Positions 17,444 to 27,040 of a stretch of DNA of 64,000 nucleotides are shown here, in pieces; positions within the stretch are counted from its first letter, which is position 1; every line of letters starts with the position of its first letter. Below the pieces are notes generated by a model, which saw only the letters and a list, made by a program, of their open reading frames with translations, was not told where the DNA came from and ran no database searches. Origin of the DNA: Thermanaerosceptrum fracticalcis (GTDB lineage: Bacteria; Bacillota; Peptococcia; DRI-13); the NCBI RefSeq assembly GCF_000746025.2, contig NZ_CP045798.1:854501-918500 (forward strand), written 5' to 3'. Both the position numbers and the translations under genes were made by a program.

Positions 17444-17680
17444 CTAGGCTTTATGTTCCGCGGATAGATTGACGGGCCGGAAGGGTGAGATGGTAGAAAT
17501 GGCATGTTTATAGACCATTTGCTGCTTGCCTTCCATTTCAAGAATAACGGTAAAATTATCGAAGCCTTTAACATTGCCTTTTAATTGAAAACCGTTAACA
17601 AGGTAGACTGTCACGGGGATGTTGTCTTTTCTGACCTGATTTAAAAATGAATCCTGCAGGTTTATTTGTTGTTTTGTCAT
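17444..17680 (-). CDS. hfq: RNA chaperone Hfq
   Basis: A 78-residue Sm-like protein, the usual length in Firmicutes. Seen: the proximal-site pattern [21 protein letters not shown], the Sm1 motif [20 protein letters not shown] and the Sm2 motif [13 protein letters not shown], with the K-H pair of the pore. It forms a hexameric ring that binds poly-A and U-rich RNA. It lies 36 nt after miaA, a very common pairing, and is the last gene before a strong terminator. Confidence 0.96.
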   Translation of the reverse strand: MTKQQINLQDSFLNQVRKDNIPVTVYLVNGFQLKGNVKGFDNFTVILEMEGKQQMVYKHAISTISPFRPVNLSAEHKA

Positions 17681-17716
17681 ACTGTGTCCCTCCGAAACTT
17701 AGATAACTTCTCTTTT

Positions 17717-18664
17717 CTATTCTACATCATTATGGATAGTCCTGCTAAATAAAGAAACTATTTCGGGAATTAATTCTTCAATATTCTTTTGGGGATCAAC
17801 ATTAAACCAGTTAATGCGGGGATCCCGGCGAAACCAGGTTAACTGCCGCTTGGCGAAGTGACGTGTGTCCCTTTTGATGAGGTATACGGCGTGGTCTAAA
17901 TCATATTCGTTTTTCAGATACCCAATAATCTGCCGGTAGCCTATCCCTTGCAGTGCCGGAAGTTCCGGGGAATATCCTTTGGCCAGCAGTTCACGAACCT
18001 CCTCGACTAATCCCTCCTCTATCATCTGGTCTACTCTCTGGTTAATTCTTTGATAAAGTATGGAGCGCTCCATGGTTAGACCGATAAAAAATGTATTGTA
18101 TTTTTGTTTATTTTTAAGGAAAGCACTTTTATTCCGGGAAATGGGCCTTCCCGTTTCTGCAAAATATTCCAACGCCCTGGTAACCCGCTTAAGGTCATTG
18201 GGATGGATTTTTTTCGCTGAGTCCGGATCTATCTCTTTCAGTAAGTTATGAAGGTATTCTTTACCATAGGTTTCAGCCAATGTGTAAAATTTCTTACGTT
18301 GTTCTGTAATATCCTTTTGTTCCGTGAATTCATAGGGGTCTATTACCGACTGGATGTAGAGCCCTGTGCCACCTACAATCATGGGAAACTTATTTTTGGC
18401 CCTGATAAGACTGATATGTTCTTCGGCCAGTTTTTGAAATTCAGCAACACTAAAGGATTCATCAGGATTTTTAATATCGATGAGATAATGGGGAATACCT
18501 TTCATCTCTTCAGGTTTTATTTTGGCTGTACCTATATCCATACCGCGGTATACCTGCATAGAATCCCCGGAAATGATTTCCCCTTTTAATTGAAAGGCCA
18601 CTTCCACACCAAGTTTAGACTTGCCCACAGCTGTAGGTCCTACAATCACGATGACGGGTAACAA
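17717..18664 (-). CDS. miaA: tRNA dimethylallyltransferase MiaA
   Basis: Adds the isopentenyl group to A37 of tRNAs reading UNN codons; MiaB, also in this window, then adds the methylthio group. Seen: the P-loop IVGPTAVGKSKLG, GDSMQVYRGMDIGTAK, PHYLIDI, GGTGLYIQ and the C-terminal RDTRHFAKRQLTWFRRD, all standard. TTG 18664 follows GGGGAG at good spacing and gives MLPVIVIVGPTAVG. A GTG at 18709, overlapping the stop of the gene before, would add 15 residues (total 330) but has no ribosome site. Family length is about 310-320, which fits TTG. Confidence 0.93.
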   Translation of the reverse strand: MLPVIVIVGPTAVGKSKLGVEVAFQLKGEIISGDSMQVYRGMDIGTAKIKPEEMKGIPHYLIDIKNPDESFSVAEFQKLAEEHISLIRAKNKFPMIVGGTGLYIQSVIDPYEFTEQKDITEQRKKFYTLAETYGKEYLHNLLKEIDPDSAKKIHPNDLKRVTRALEYFAETGRPISRNKSAFLKNKQKYNTFFIGLTMERSILYQRINQRVDQMIEEGLVEEVRELLAKGYSPELPALQGIGYRQIIGYLKNEYDLDHAVYLIKRDTRHFAKRQLTWFRRDPRINWFNVDPQKNIEELIPEIVSLFSRTIHNDVE

Positions 18665-18705
18665 GTAATGCTCCCCTTTCCTATTGTTACCAAAGTTTTG
18701 GTTTT

Positions 18706-19485
18706 TCACTCATTCTTTTCCCAAACACCATAAGCAATGGGACTATATTTACCGCCGACAACATAATCAGGGCTAAGCCTTAAGAATTCTAAGCCGCCTG
18801 CCATTTCCTTGACGACCACCCGGAATTTTGCCACACGTAACGCCTCATGAATAGACCCTTGCTCCAGGGGATGATGATTGGCTAGGGGCCGTAAAGCATT
18901 CATGGATGGTGAGTTATGAAGGGCTTTACGGAACATGGGGTCAAAATATACTACCTCATAGCGGTCATCGGGCTGGTTCTTTAAGTATTCTTCATATCTT
19001 TGATTAATCACGGTTATTCGGGATAAAAGGGCTTTGACATGGGTGTTCTGACCGTTAAAATTCTCAAGTCCCCACCTGGTGATAAAAGCAATATATTTAC
19101 TGGATTCCAGTCCGGTGACGTGTCCCTCGCTTCCTACCCCATAGGCGCTCACCAGAGCATCAGAGCCAAGCCCCAGGGTACAATCCAGTACGTGATAGCC
19201 TGGCTTTAGTTTCATTGCCTCCAACATGGGGTCATTTTTCCCTTCTCTTAAGGCTTTTAAACGGGGAACGGCCATACTGGGATGCCAGAACAGGACCTCT
19301 TTTCCTTTGAGGATTACCTGATTTTGTTCAACCACCAGCAAGTAATCCAGCTCATATATCTCTTTTAATTTTTGCAGGCTATTCTTAGCCCGGGGTATGT
19401 ATGGTATATCTAATTCTTCAGCAATCTTCACAGCCCGATCAATTAACGCTGGGAGTTCACGGGAGGTAGTAACTGCAACTTTCAG
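18706..19485 (-). CDS. Class I SAM-dependent methyltransferase, RsmJ-like
   Basis: About 260 residues. The AdoMet pocket is VLDCTLGLGSDALV, followed by the acidic GLESSKYIA. The later DPMFRKALHNSPSMNALR is the pattern of the RsmJ/DUF548 family, whose E. coli member methylates 16S rRNA; the substrate here is not known. A GTG at 19431 (MKIAEEL) has no ribosome site, while the frame continues upstream as KVAVTTSRELPALIDRAV. GGGGGAG lies 7 nt before a CTG at 19485, so I place the start at that CTG. It sits between mutL and miaA with a 4-nt overlap to the longest miaA frame. Confidence 0.8.
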   Translation of the reverse strand: MKVAVTTSRELPALIDRAVKIAEELDIPYIPRAKNSLQKLKEIYELDYLLVVEQNQVILKGKEVLFWHPSMAVPRLKALREGKNDPMLEAMKLKPGYHVLDCTLGLGSDALVSAYGVGSEGHVTGLESSKYIAFITRWGLENFNGQNTHVKALLSRITVINQRYEEYLKNQPDDRYEVVYFDPMFRKALHNSPSMNALRPLANHHPLEQGSIHEALRVAKFRVVVKEMAGGLEFLRLSPDYVVGGKYSPIAYGVWEKNE

Positions 19486-19504
19486 GTGTATGCTCCCCCT
19501 TTCT

Positions 19505-21331
19505 TTAGATTCGCCGAAAAGCTTTGAGAATTTCTGTATGCGTTAGACGATAAAAAATCGGTCTGCCGTGGGGACAGGTTGAGGGATGATCGGTATTTTT
19601 TAAGTCATGGAGGAGACCGGTCATCTCGGCAAGAGTCAGTTTCTGGTTGGCTTTTACGGCCCCTTTACATGAAGCGACGAGCAAAACTTCTTTCTTAATG
19701 TCTGCAGGTGTTAATTTTTTTACCTTATTGCTTAACTCCTGCAGGAGTTGGAAAAAGAAATCTCCCGGGTCCTCGTCGACACCGGTGGGAACGGCACGGA
19801 GAAGGTAACAGCGTGGGCCGAAATACTCCAAGATAATTCCCAGGTCGTTTAAGAGCAGGATGTGTTCTACGATGAGTTCTTCCTCCATCGCAGTCAGTTG
19901 AAGGGTTACAGGCTGTAAAAGAAGCTGGCTTTCTACCGTACCGCTTTCCGCCTGTTTCAGCAGTCTTTCATAGAGAATCCTTTCATGAGCCACATGCTGG
20001 TCAATAATATAGAGACCATCCTCACCCTCGGCCAGGATAAAGGTATCGGCCATCTGGCCAATAATCTTTAAGAGGGGCAAATCTTCTTTCGCAAAGCCGC
20101 CAGTATGATGTTGGAAAGCGGGTACTTCCTCTTGGACCTGTGCAGGGGGTGTATGAACGGGCTTTTCCACGTCATCTTGATAACTGAATTTACTTTCTTC
20201 TTCGTTTTCCTCCTGTTTTATGGGAACAGCCTGGCCCTGCCAGTTGTAAAAATCCTGCCATGATTCCTGGCTGGGAAGTGGTTTGGGGCTGAAGGAAGCC
20301 GGTTCTTTTATGGAAATAAGAAATTTAGGAAGGCTTAAATTTGTTTGTAAATTATCTTTCAGCAGTAAGCATAAATCTTTACTAAAAGAGGAATCGCGTA
20401 TGCGTACCTCCAGTTTACTGGGATGAACGTTCACATCGATTAAAGAGGGTTGTAAATTAATATGCAGTACGGCCACAGGAAAACGTCCTTTGGGTAAGGT
20501 ATTTTCGTAGGCCTCTTCCACTGCTTTCATCAATTCCCTGGAGATGATCCGCCTGTGATTTATAAAAAAATGAATGGCCGACCTGTTTACTTTGTGGTAT
20601 GTAGCTCCTGTGACGAACCCCTGGACATGGCCCTGGGAGGCTTTTCCTTCAATTTTAATTAACGCTTCTCTTACATTATTGCCATAAAAATGGGTAAGTA
20701 AATCCTCCAGGCGGTTGATTCCCTTGGTATTCAGGACATCCCTTCCCTGGTTCAGCAAGCGGAAATTGATTTCGGGATGGCTGAGGGCCAGTTGCAGCAG
20801 GAGTTCATGAATCAGGCTCCCCTCATAACCCGGTGGACGCAGGAATTTGCGGCGGGCCGGCGTGTTGTAGAAGAGGTCGGTAACAGAAACTGTGGTCCCC
20901 ACCGGTGACCCCGCCGGGGTAATTTCTTTGATATCCCCGCCTTCTATGCGCAGTTTGGTTCCTGCCGGGGCCTCTTTTTCACGGGTAAAAATTTCCACTC
21001 TGGCTACTGCGGTGATGCTGGGAAGAGCTTCTCCCCTAAAACCTAAGGTATAGAGGTTCTGCAAATCATCTATGGACTGGAGTTTGCTGGTGGCGTGTCG
21101 CTTGATGGCAAGGCAAAGGTCCTCTTGGGACATGCCCACACCATCATCGCTGACTCGAATGAGCGTCAGACCGCCATCGCGAATTTCCACCAGAATATTT
21201 TGGGCTCCCGCATCTAAAGAATTCTCCACTAATTCTTTTACAACAGATACAGGCCTTTCTATGACTTCTCCTGCGGCGATTTGGTTGGCTGTTAGTTCAT
21301 CGAGGAGGTTTACTTTGGGCAAATCTATCAC
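19505..21331 (-). CDS. mutL: DNA mismatch repair protein MutL
   Basis: 608 residues. N-terminal GHKL ATPase: NQIAAGEVIERP, ELVENSLDAG, DDGVGM and RHATSK, then the GFRGEAL motif. A low-complexity linker (about 345-420) leads to the C-terminal endonuclease domain, with DQHVAHERILYE (the DQHAx2Ex4E metal motif, Val replacing Ala), SCKGAVKAN and CPHGRP. It should therefore nick DNA itself, as in bacteria without MutH. GTG 21331 follows directly on the stop of the HDAC-like gene. In Clostridia mutL usually follows mutS; here two other genes lie between them. Confidence 0.95.
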   Translation of the reverse strand: MIDLPKVNLLDELTANQIAAGEVIERPVSVVKELVENSLDAGAQNILVEIRDGGLTLIRVSDDGVGMSQEDLCLAIKRHATSKLQSIDDLQNLYTLGFRGEALPSITAVARVEIFTREKEAPAGTKLRIEGGDIKEITPAGSPVGTTVSVTDLFYNTPARRKFLRPPGYEGSLIHELLLQLALSHPEINFRLLNQGRDVLNTKGINRLEDLLTHFYGNNVREALIKIEGKASQGHVQGFVTGATYHKVNRSAIHFFINHRRIISRELMKAVEEAYENTLPKGRFPVAVLHINLQPSLIDVNVHPSKLEVRIRDSSFSKDLCLLLKDNLQTNLSLPKFLISIKEPASFSPKPLPSQESWQDFYNWQGQAVPIKQEENEEESKFSYQDDVEKPVHTPPAQVQEEVPAFQHHTGGFAKEDLPLLKIIGQMADTFILAEGEDGLYIIDQHVAHERILYERLLKQAESGTVESQLLLQPVTLQLTAMEEELIVEHILLLNDLGIILEYFGPRCYLLRAVPTGVDEDPGDFFFQLLQELSNKVKKLTPADIKKEVLLVASCKGAVKANQKLTLAEMTGLLHDLKNTDHPSTCPHGRPIFYRLTHTEILKAFRRI

Positions 21332-22648
21332 CTATTTTCCGGTAAGATATACGTCTCTGGATTTATCCTGTAGATAAAGGAAATGATAACCGGGAAGACT
21401 CCCTGGTTTTTCCCACAGGTCATACCCTTTTTGCACGCAGGACGGGCAGGCATTGTAAGGAATAGATAAGCCCCAGATTTTATAGTTTTTACCTGAATGC
21501 TTGGCCGCCTGGGAGGAAACTGTGTAAAGTCCAGGGCAGTCGGGGCAGTATTCTACCGTCTCTGTTTGGTGTTCATGGATCTGGTCCGTGTCATAATAAA
21601 TGCTGCGCTGTCTTACGTATTTTTTGTCAGGTCCAAACAGTTGCTCTTTATCAGGTCTCTTCCCGGCCAGCTTACTTTGCCAGTATTGAATAATCTTATC
21701 TACATAGCGGTCAACTTCCTGGGATTGTGCTAATTGGCCGGAATGACAGCCCGGTTCTTTCACCCAGCTGAAATCTTCCTGGGCCAGGGCCAAAAGAATG
21801 CCCAGATTAACGTAGGGAAGGGCCGTTTCTATGGCATAACCGCCTTCCAGCACAGCCAGATGGGGCTTAAGTTCTGCCGTGAGCTGGGCATAACCCTGGG
21901 CGCTCACTTTCATATTGGCTAAAGGGTCAGTAAAATGGTTGTCCTGCCCGGCCGAGTTGATGATGATTTCCGGCTGAAAAGCCTCCAGGGCCGGTTTGAT
22001 AATTTCCCGCCATACTTTTAAAAGACCTTTGTCACCTGTACCGGGCGGTAAGGGGATATTGATGGTTGTGAGATAAGCCCCCGGCCCCCCGGCTTCTTCC
22101 ACAAAACCGGAACCGGGATAAAGTGTCCTGCCGTCCTGGTGAAAAGAGATAAACAGAACATCGGGGTCATGGTAGAAGATGTCCTGGGTCCCATCGCCGT
22201 GGTGAACATCAGTATCAACGATGGCTACCTTCTTTATTTTGTATTTCGTGCGCAGATATCCAACGAGAATGGCCTCGTTATTAATATTGCAAAAGCCGCG
22301 GTTGCCGTGAACCACACGCATGGCATGATGACCAGGCGGCCGCACCAGGGCAAAGCCGTTATGGATTTCTCCGCTCATCAAGGCATCGGCTAATTTAAGG
22401 GTGCTGCCGGCAGAAATCAGGTGAGCCGTAGTGGTTTGGCTCTTTATATCGGGTACGCAGAAATGGACTCTTTGAATATCGATTTCTTCGGCCAGGCGGG
22501 GTTTGTATTCTATAATTTTGGGATGATCAATGATGCCTTCCTCAAAAATTTGGTCTCTGGTATAAAGGAGACGCTCTTCTCTTTCCGGGTGGGTGGGGGA
22601 AATAGCCCAGTCAAAGGCCGGGAAAAATATCAGACCTGTTTTCTCCAT
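21332..22648 (-). CDS. Histone-deacetylase-family protein with C-terminal CxxC domain
   Basis: 438 residues. The first ~320 are an HDAC/AcuC/acetylpolyamine amidohydrolase fold: RPPGHHAM (catalytic His pair), DTDVHHGDGTQ (zinc Asp and His), SAGQDNH (second zinc Asp, with Gln where Phe is common) and LEGGYAIE (catalytic Tyr). The last ~100 residues are unusual: CPDC near 366 and CPSC near 402, spaced like a zinc ribbon, around a YKIWGLSIPYNA segment. The substrate could be an acetylated protein or polyamine; nothing here decides it. It is packed between a hydantoinase-like gene (4-nt gap) and mutL (no gap), so it is co-transcribed with mismatch repair. Confidence 0.88.
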   Translation of the reverse strand: MEKTGLIFFPAFDWAISPTHPEREERLLYTRDQIFEEGIIDHPKIIEYKPRLAEEIDIQRVHFCVPDIKSQTTTAHLISAGSTLKLADALMSGEIHNGFALVRPPGHHAMRVVHGNRGFCNINNEAILVGYLRTKYKIKKVAIVDTDVHHGDGTQDIFYHDPDVLFISFHQDGRTLYPGSGFVEEAGGPGAYLTTINIPLPPGTGDKGLLKVWREIIKPALEAFQPEIIINSAGQDNHFTDPLANMKVSAQGYAQLTAELKPHLAVLEGGYAIETALPYVNLGILLALAQEDFSWVKEPGCHSGQLAQSQEVDRYVDKIIQYWQSKLAGKRPDKEQLFGPDKKYVRQRSIYYDTDQIHEHQTETVEYCPDCPGLYTVSSQAAKHSGKNYKIWGLSIPYNACPSCVQKGYDLWEKPGSLPGYHFLYLQDKSRDVYLTGK

Positions 22649-22652
22649 CTTT

Positions 22653-24317
22653 CTATGCCCCCTTTACCTTTCCCAGGATACCGGGAGGAGTTTGCAGCCC
22701 TATCTGATATATTTTCCCTCTTGTCCGCCACTCCCGGACAATATTAAACCCTTCCTCATAGAGGGTCTCCACCCGCTCCAGCTCATGGTTTTGCCAGTCC
22801 CCTTTCATTTCTTTCAGCAAGCTTAAGGCAAATGCTCTGGCTTCGTCCAAAGTACGTAAGGGATGTTCCAGCGTCCCTTGTTTTCCCCCTATACTGGTAT
22901 AAAAAACCAGGTTTTCCGTATCCGCTACAAAGTCCAGGTTTAAGGTGGTACAGGCCAAAGCCGCGCCTATGGCGTTGGCGATTTTGGCATAGGTGGGGAC
23001 AATTACTTGCCACTCTCTCTTTTTTGCCCATAACTGCCCTATGCCTTCGGCAGGGCCGCCCAGGCAAATTAGAGTACGGGGCCTGGCGCTTTTTTCGGCC
23101 ATCACCTGCCACACTCTATAGGCCGGTTCTTCTTCCCAGGTTGTATACATCTGTGTTAATGCTTCTTCCAGCAGTGAAATCAGGAGGTCCAGGGCTCTTT
23201 CCGCCGTTTCCCGGGGTGAAAGCTCCAAACGGTTTGCTAAGTCATGAAGAAATGGTGCGATGGTTTCTTTTTGGCCTAAAGAGCTGTAGCCCAGATATAC
23301 CAAAATATCCGTTAGCGTCAGTTCAGGCCCGCCCAAACAAAGGGCAGGTCCTTTTCTTTGGCCAAAAGCCAGCTGCCGGTTGTTTTCAACTAGAGGGGTA
23401 TCTCCGCCAATAGGAAGAGAAGCCACGGCCAGAGCACGCACAGGAGTGGGAAAACCACCGATGGTGGCTCCTTTTGAGGAAAGCAAAGGAGTTCCTTTGA
23501 GAACAAGAGCCAGGTCCGTGGTGGTTCCCCCCATGTCCATCACCACACTGGTGATGTCCGGGGAAGTGCAGGCCATGCCCCCTAAGGTACTGGCGGCAGG
23601 GCCTGAGAAAATAGCTTCTAAGGGATATTTGCGGGAGAGGTCCAGAGGTATGGTGCCCCCGTCAGCTTTCATGATGTAGACCGGACTTTTTAACCCTATT
23701 CGTTCCAGGGTATGGGAGATGTGGCTGAGAAAATGATGACAGGCCTCTTCCACAGCCAGGGTATAATAGGTGGCATTGATGCGGCGCACCCAGTTTAAGA
23801 GGCCGCTGGTTTCGAAACTTGCTTTCACCTTTAAGTCAGGATATTTATGCTGTAAATGCCGAACAACTTGTTTTTCCAGGGTGTTATTCCGCTGGCTGAA
23901 TTTACAGGTCACTACTATCCTCTTTAAACCCCTGGAGAGCAGGTAGCCGGCGGCTTCCTCTACTTCTTTCAGATCTATAGGTTCAATGATCCGGCCCCGG
24001 TAATCGATGGCACCTTTAAGGACCACAAATTCACCCGGCAGGGACAGGTGGTAGGGGTTGGCGCCCGGCCCGGGGAGAAGCAGTAGACCTGCAGGTTCAT
24101 ATTTTTTCTGCGCCAGAAGATTAGTGATCAGGGTAGTGCTTAGGACCAGGCGTTCTATTGTCTTCTGAGCGGTATGCTCCAGCAAATGATTTAACACTTC
24201 CTGGATGGAGCGGGTTAAATCTTCTTTCGTTCTAACCTTTACCCATTCTTTCACTGTGAAGTTGTCCAGTAAGACACCATCCGTAAAAGTACCGCCCACG
24301 TCGATACCTATGAGCAT
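22653..24317 (-). CDS. Hydantoinase/oxoprolinase A-type protein (N-acyl ATPase fold)
   Basis: 554 residues, a stand-alone HyuA-like protein. Seen: the N-terminal phosphate loop GIDVGGTFTDGVLL, RINATYYTLAVEEAC, GPAASTLGGM and the second ATP motif VVMDMGGTTTDLALVL. The fold is the actin/Hsp70-like ATPase of 5-oxoprolinase and hydantoin hydrolase subunits. No HyuB partner gene is next to it, so the substrate is open. It sits directly after mutS (30-nt gap) and before the HDAC-like gene. I infer a shared transcript with mutS and mutL, but a functional link to mismatch repair is not shown. Confidence 0.85.
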   Translation of the reverse strand: MLIGIDVGGTFTDGVLLDNFTVKEWVKVRTKEDLTRSIQEVLNHLLEHTAQKTIERLVLSTTLITNLLAQKKYEPAGLLLLPGPGANPYHLSLPGEFVVLKGAIDYRGRIIEPIDLKEVEEAAGYLLSRGLKRIVVTCKFSQRNNTLEKQVVRHLQHKYPDLKVKASFETSGLLNWVRRINATYYTLAVEEACHHFLSHISHTLERIGLKSPVYIMKADGGTIPLDLSRKYPLEAIFSGPAASTLGGMACTSPDITSVVMDMGGTTTDLALVLKGTPLLSSKGATIGGFPTPVRALAVASLPIGGDTPLVENNRQLAFGQRKGPALCLGGPELTLTDILVYLGYSSLGQKETIAPFLHDLANRLELSPRETAERALDLLISLLEEALTQMYTTWEEEPAYRVWQVMAEKSARPRTLICLGGPAEGIGQLWAKKREWQVIVPTYAKIANAIGAALACTTLNLDFVADTENLVFYTSIGGKQGTLEHPLRTLDEARAFALSLLKEMKGDWQNHELERVETLYEEGFNIVREWRTRGKIYQIGLQTPPGILGKVKGA

Positions 24318-24347
24318 AGGTTATCCCCCCTCGAGATATATCGACCC

Positions 24348-26981
24348 TTATTTGGCCGCTATGTTTCTTTGTTCCTTGTTGAGTTTCTGCTGTAACTGGT
24401 AGAGATAGTTTAAAGCTTCCAGTGGCGTTAAATTCAGTACATTAGTCTTTACAAGAGTATCCAGCACTTCCCTTTCCATTGGAGACAACTCAGGTTGGGG
24501 TAGGGGATCATCCTGGGAAAGAGTATTCTCTTGCTCGAGTATTTGCCTGTTAAAGTTGTCATGTTCCAGGAGTTTTAAAATTTGTTTGGCCCGTTGGATC
24601 ACGGAATCGGGCAGGCCCGCCAAACGGCCCACCTGGATGCCATAGCTTTTATCGGCTGCTCCCGGCATGATCTGGTGCAGGAAAATAATCTCTTCTCCCC
24701 GTTCTCTGACGGCTACGGAGAGATTGTGGACCGAGGGCTCCATATTGGCTAACTGGGTAAGTTCATGGTAATGGGTGGCAAATAGAGTTTTGGCGGCAAC
24801 CTTTTGCACCAGGTGTTCGCTGACGGCCCAGGCCATGCTGAGCCCGTCATAGGTACTGGTTCCCCGGCCCACTTCGTCCAGGATGACCAGGCTATGCCGG
24901 GTAGCGTGGCTCAGGATATTGGCCACTTCATTCATTTCTACCATAAAGGTACTTTGACCGCTGCTCAGGTCATCACTGGCTCCTACCCGGGCAAAGACCC
25001 TGTCCCGTAAAGAGAATACGGCCTTTTTAGCAGGTACGAAACTGCCAATTTGACCTAAAATAACGGCTAAGGCCACACTGCGGCAATAAGTGCTTTTTCC
25101 ACCCATATTAGGTCCGGTGATAATATAGAGATTTACGGCTTCCGGCATGTGCAGGTTGTTGGGAATATACAGCGTATCTTTTAGTACTTTTTCCACAACG
25201 GGATGGCGCAGTTCCTCGAATTCCAGGTGATTTTTTTCTTTTTCCAGGAGAAGGGGCCGCCCATAACCGTTCTGTACGGCAACCTCGGCCAGGGATTGTA
25301 AAGCATCGATGTGGGCCAGGATTTCTGCCGTATTTTGAATCCTGCCTGCCGAATTACCAATCTCCTTTAAGAGATTATGATAACACTCCTCTTCCAGGGC
25401 TAAAAGTCTTTCTTCTGCACCCAGCACCTGGTTTTCCAGGTTTTTTAGTTCTTCGGTAATATATCTTTCGCCGTTGGCCAAAGTCTGCTTGCGCTGAAAA
25501 TAGCCGGGGACGGAGGCTAAATTGGCTTTGGTGACTTCAAAATAGTAACCGAATACTTTATTGAACCCCACTTTTAAAGATTTTATCCCTGTTTTTTCTT
25601 TTTCTTCCGTTTCTAAACGGGCAATCCATTCTTTACCATTGGTACTGACTTCTCTAAGCTGGTCAATGGTAGGATTGTAACCGGATTTAATAACGCCCCC
25701 CTCTTTCAGGTTGTAAGGCGGGTTCTCCTCCAGGGCTTTCTCCAGTAAAGCATAAACATCTTCCAGGGTGTCAAAAGATTTCAGCAAAGTATTGAGCAGA
25801 TGGGACCCTGCAAAGGAGTGGAGAATATTTTTAAGCTGGGGCAGGACGGACAATGACTGCCTGAAAGAGAGTAATTCTTTGGGATTGGCTCTCCCGTAGA
25901 GAATGCGTGTGAGCAATCTTTCCAAATCATATACTTCAGCGAGAGCGGAACGGATAGCTTGTCTCTTCGCCCAGTCTTGGCTCAAGGCTTCTACTGCGCT
26001 AAGCCTTTCTTCCAGGACTTTCAGGTCTAAGAGCGGCCGTTCCAGCCAACGCTGCAGGAGACGTGAACCCAATGAGGTCTTGGTTTTGTCGATAATATCC
26101 AGGAGACTTCCTTTTTTGTCATGGAAGCGGATGGTACGGGTGATTTCCAGATTGCGAAAGGTAGTGGCATCCAGGGTCATGTAATTTTGCAGGCTGACAT
26201 ATTTTAGCTCCTTAATTTGGCGAGGGGGGGCTTTTTGTGTTTCAGTTAGATACTGGAGGATGGCCCCTGCCGCACAGACAGCCGGTGCATAATCGCTGCC
26301 TGCAAAAGTACGAAGGGAATCCGGGGGAAAATGTTCTCTTAATGTTTTATGGGCCAGATGGTATGCAAAGGCTTTGGGGTCATAGTATGTAAGTAAGGGC
26401 TTTTCCTGATTGGCAAAGAGATGCACCGGGTTAAAAGCTGCCCCGGCGGGCACCAGGACTTCCGCCGGTTTAAGACGGGTTAACTCATCCTTGAGGGTTT
26501 TTAACTGATCAGTTCCCGTGAACTGGCTAACCCAAAAGTCACCCGTTGATGTTTCGCAAACAGCCAGTCCCAAACCTGCCTCATTCCCGGTAATGCTGGC
26601 TAAATAGTTGCTGGCAGGTACTGTTAAGGAAAGATTGTCCAGGGCTGTACCGGGGGTAATAATGCGCACAACCTCACGCCTGACAATTCCTTTAGCTTCT
26701 TTAGGGTCTTCTACCTGTTCACAAATCGCTACTTTAAAACCTTTCTGAATGAGCTTGGCCACATAGCTTTCGGCGGCGTGACAGGGTACGCCGCACATGG
26801 GGATGCGCTCCTTGAGGCCGGCATCCCGGCCCGTAAGGGTTATATTTAATTCCCGGGAAGCCAGTTCCGCATCGGGACCAAACATCTCATAAAAATCGCC
26901 TAAACGGTAAAAAAGTATAGTATCCGGCAGCTCTTGTTTAATGGTCTGATATTGTTTCATCATGGGTGTATTGCCTAACAT
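24348..26981 (-). CDS. mutS: DNA mismatch repair protein MutS
   Basis: 877 residues, normal length. Seen: the N-terminal mismatch-binding part with DTILFYRLGDFYEMFGPDA (the Phe-x-Glu motif), the core clamp, Walker A TGPNMGGKST, SSGQSTFMVEM, the Walker B region VILDEVGRGTSTYDG and FATHYHELT. The C-terminal ~80 residues carry the usual helix-turn-helix dimer part. Ribosome site AGGAGG 6 nt before ATG 26981. The promoter is 65 nt upstream. First gene of the seven-gene mutS-hfq unit. Confidence 0.97.
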   Translation of the reverse strand: MLGNTPMMKQYQTIKQELPDTILFYRLGDFYEMFGPDAELASRELNITLTGRDAGLKERIPMCGVPCHAAESYVAKLIQKGFKVAICEQVEDPKEAKGIVRREVVRIITPGTALDNLSLTVPASNYLASITGNEAGLGLAVCETSTGDFWVSQFTGTDQLKTLKDELTRLKPAEVLVPAGAAFNPVHLFANQEKPLLTYYDPKAFAYHLAHKTLREHFPPDSLRTFAGSDYAPAVCAAGAILQYLTETQKAPPRQIKELKYVSLQNYMTLDATTFRNLEITRTIRFHDKKGSLLDIIDKTKTSLGSRLLQRWLERPLLDLKVLEERLSAVEALSQDWAKRQAIRSALAEVYDLERLLTRILYGRANPKELLSFRQSLSVLPQLKNILHSFAGSHLLNTLLKSFDTLEDVYALLEKALEENPPYNLKEGGVIKSGYNPTIDQLREVSTNGKEWIARLETEEKEKTGIKSLKVGFNKVFGYYFEVTKANLASVPGYFQRKQTLANGERYITEELKNLENQVLGAEERLLALEEECYHNLLKEIGNSAGRIQNTAEILAHIDALQSLAEVAVQNGYGRPLLLEKEKNHLEFEELRHPVVEKVLKDTLYIPNNLHMPEAVNLYIITGPNMGGKSTYCRSVALAVILGQIGSFVPAKKAVFSLRDRVFARVGASDDLSSGQSTFMVEMNEVANILSHATRHSLVILDEVGRGTSTYDGLSMAWAVSEHLVQKVAAKTLFATHYHELTQLANMEPSVHNLSVAVRERGEEIIFLHQIMPGAADKSYGIQVGRLAGLPDSVIQRAKQILKLLEHDNFNRQILEQENTLSQDDPLPQPELSPMEREVLDTLVKTNVLNLTPLEALNYLYQLQQKLNKEQRNIAAK

Positions 26982-27040
26982 AAATCCTCCTGCCTAATTG
27001 CCAATAGTTTCTTAATGAGGAAATTTTTCAATTGTTCCAT

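Noticed and set aside
22832-23413. Plus-strand frame of 193 codons opposite the hydantoinase gene
   Set aside because: Pro/Arg/Leu-rich shadow of a GC-rich gene; no start site and no recognisable domain.
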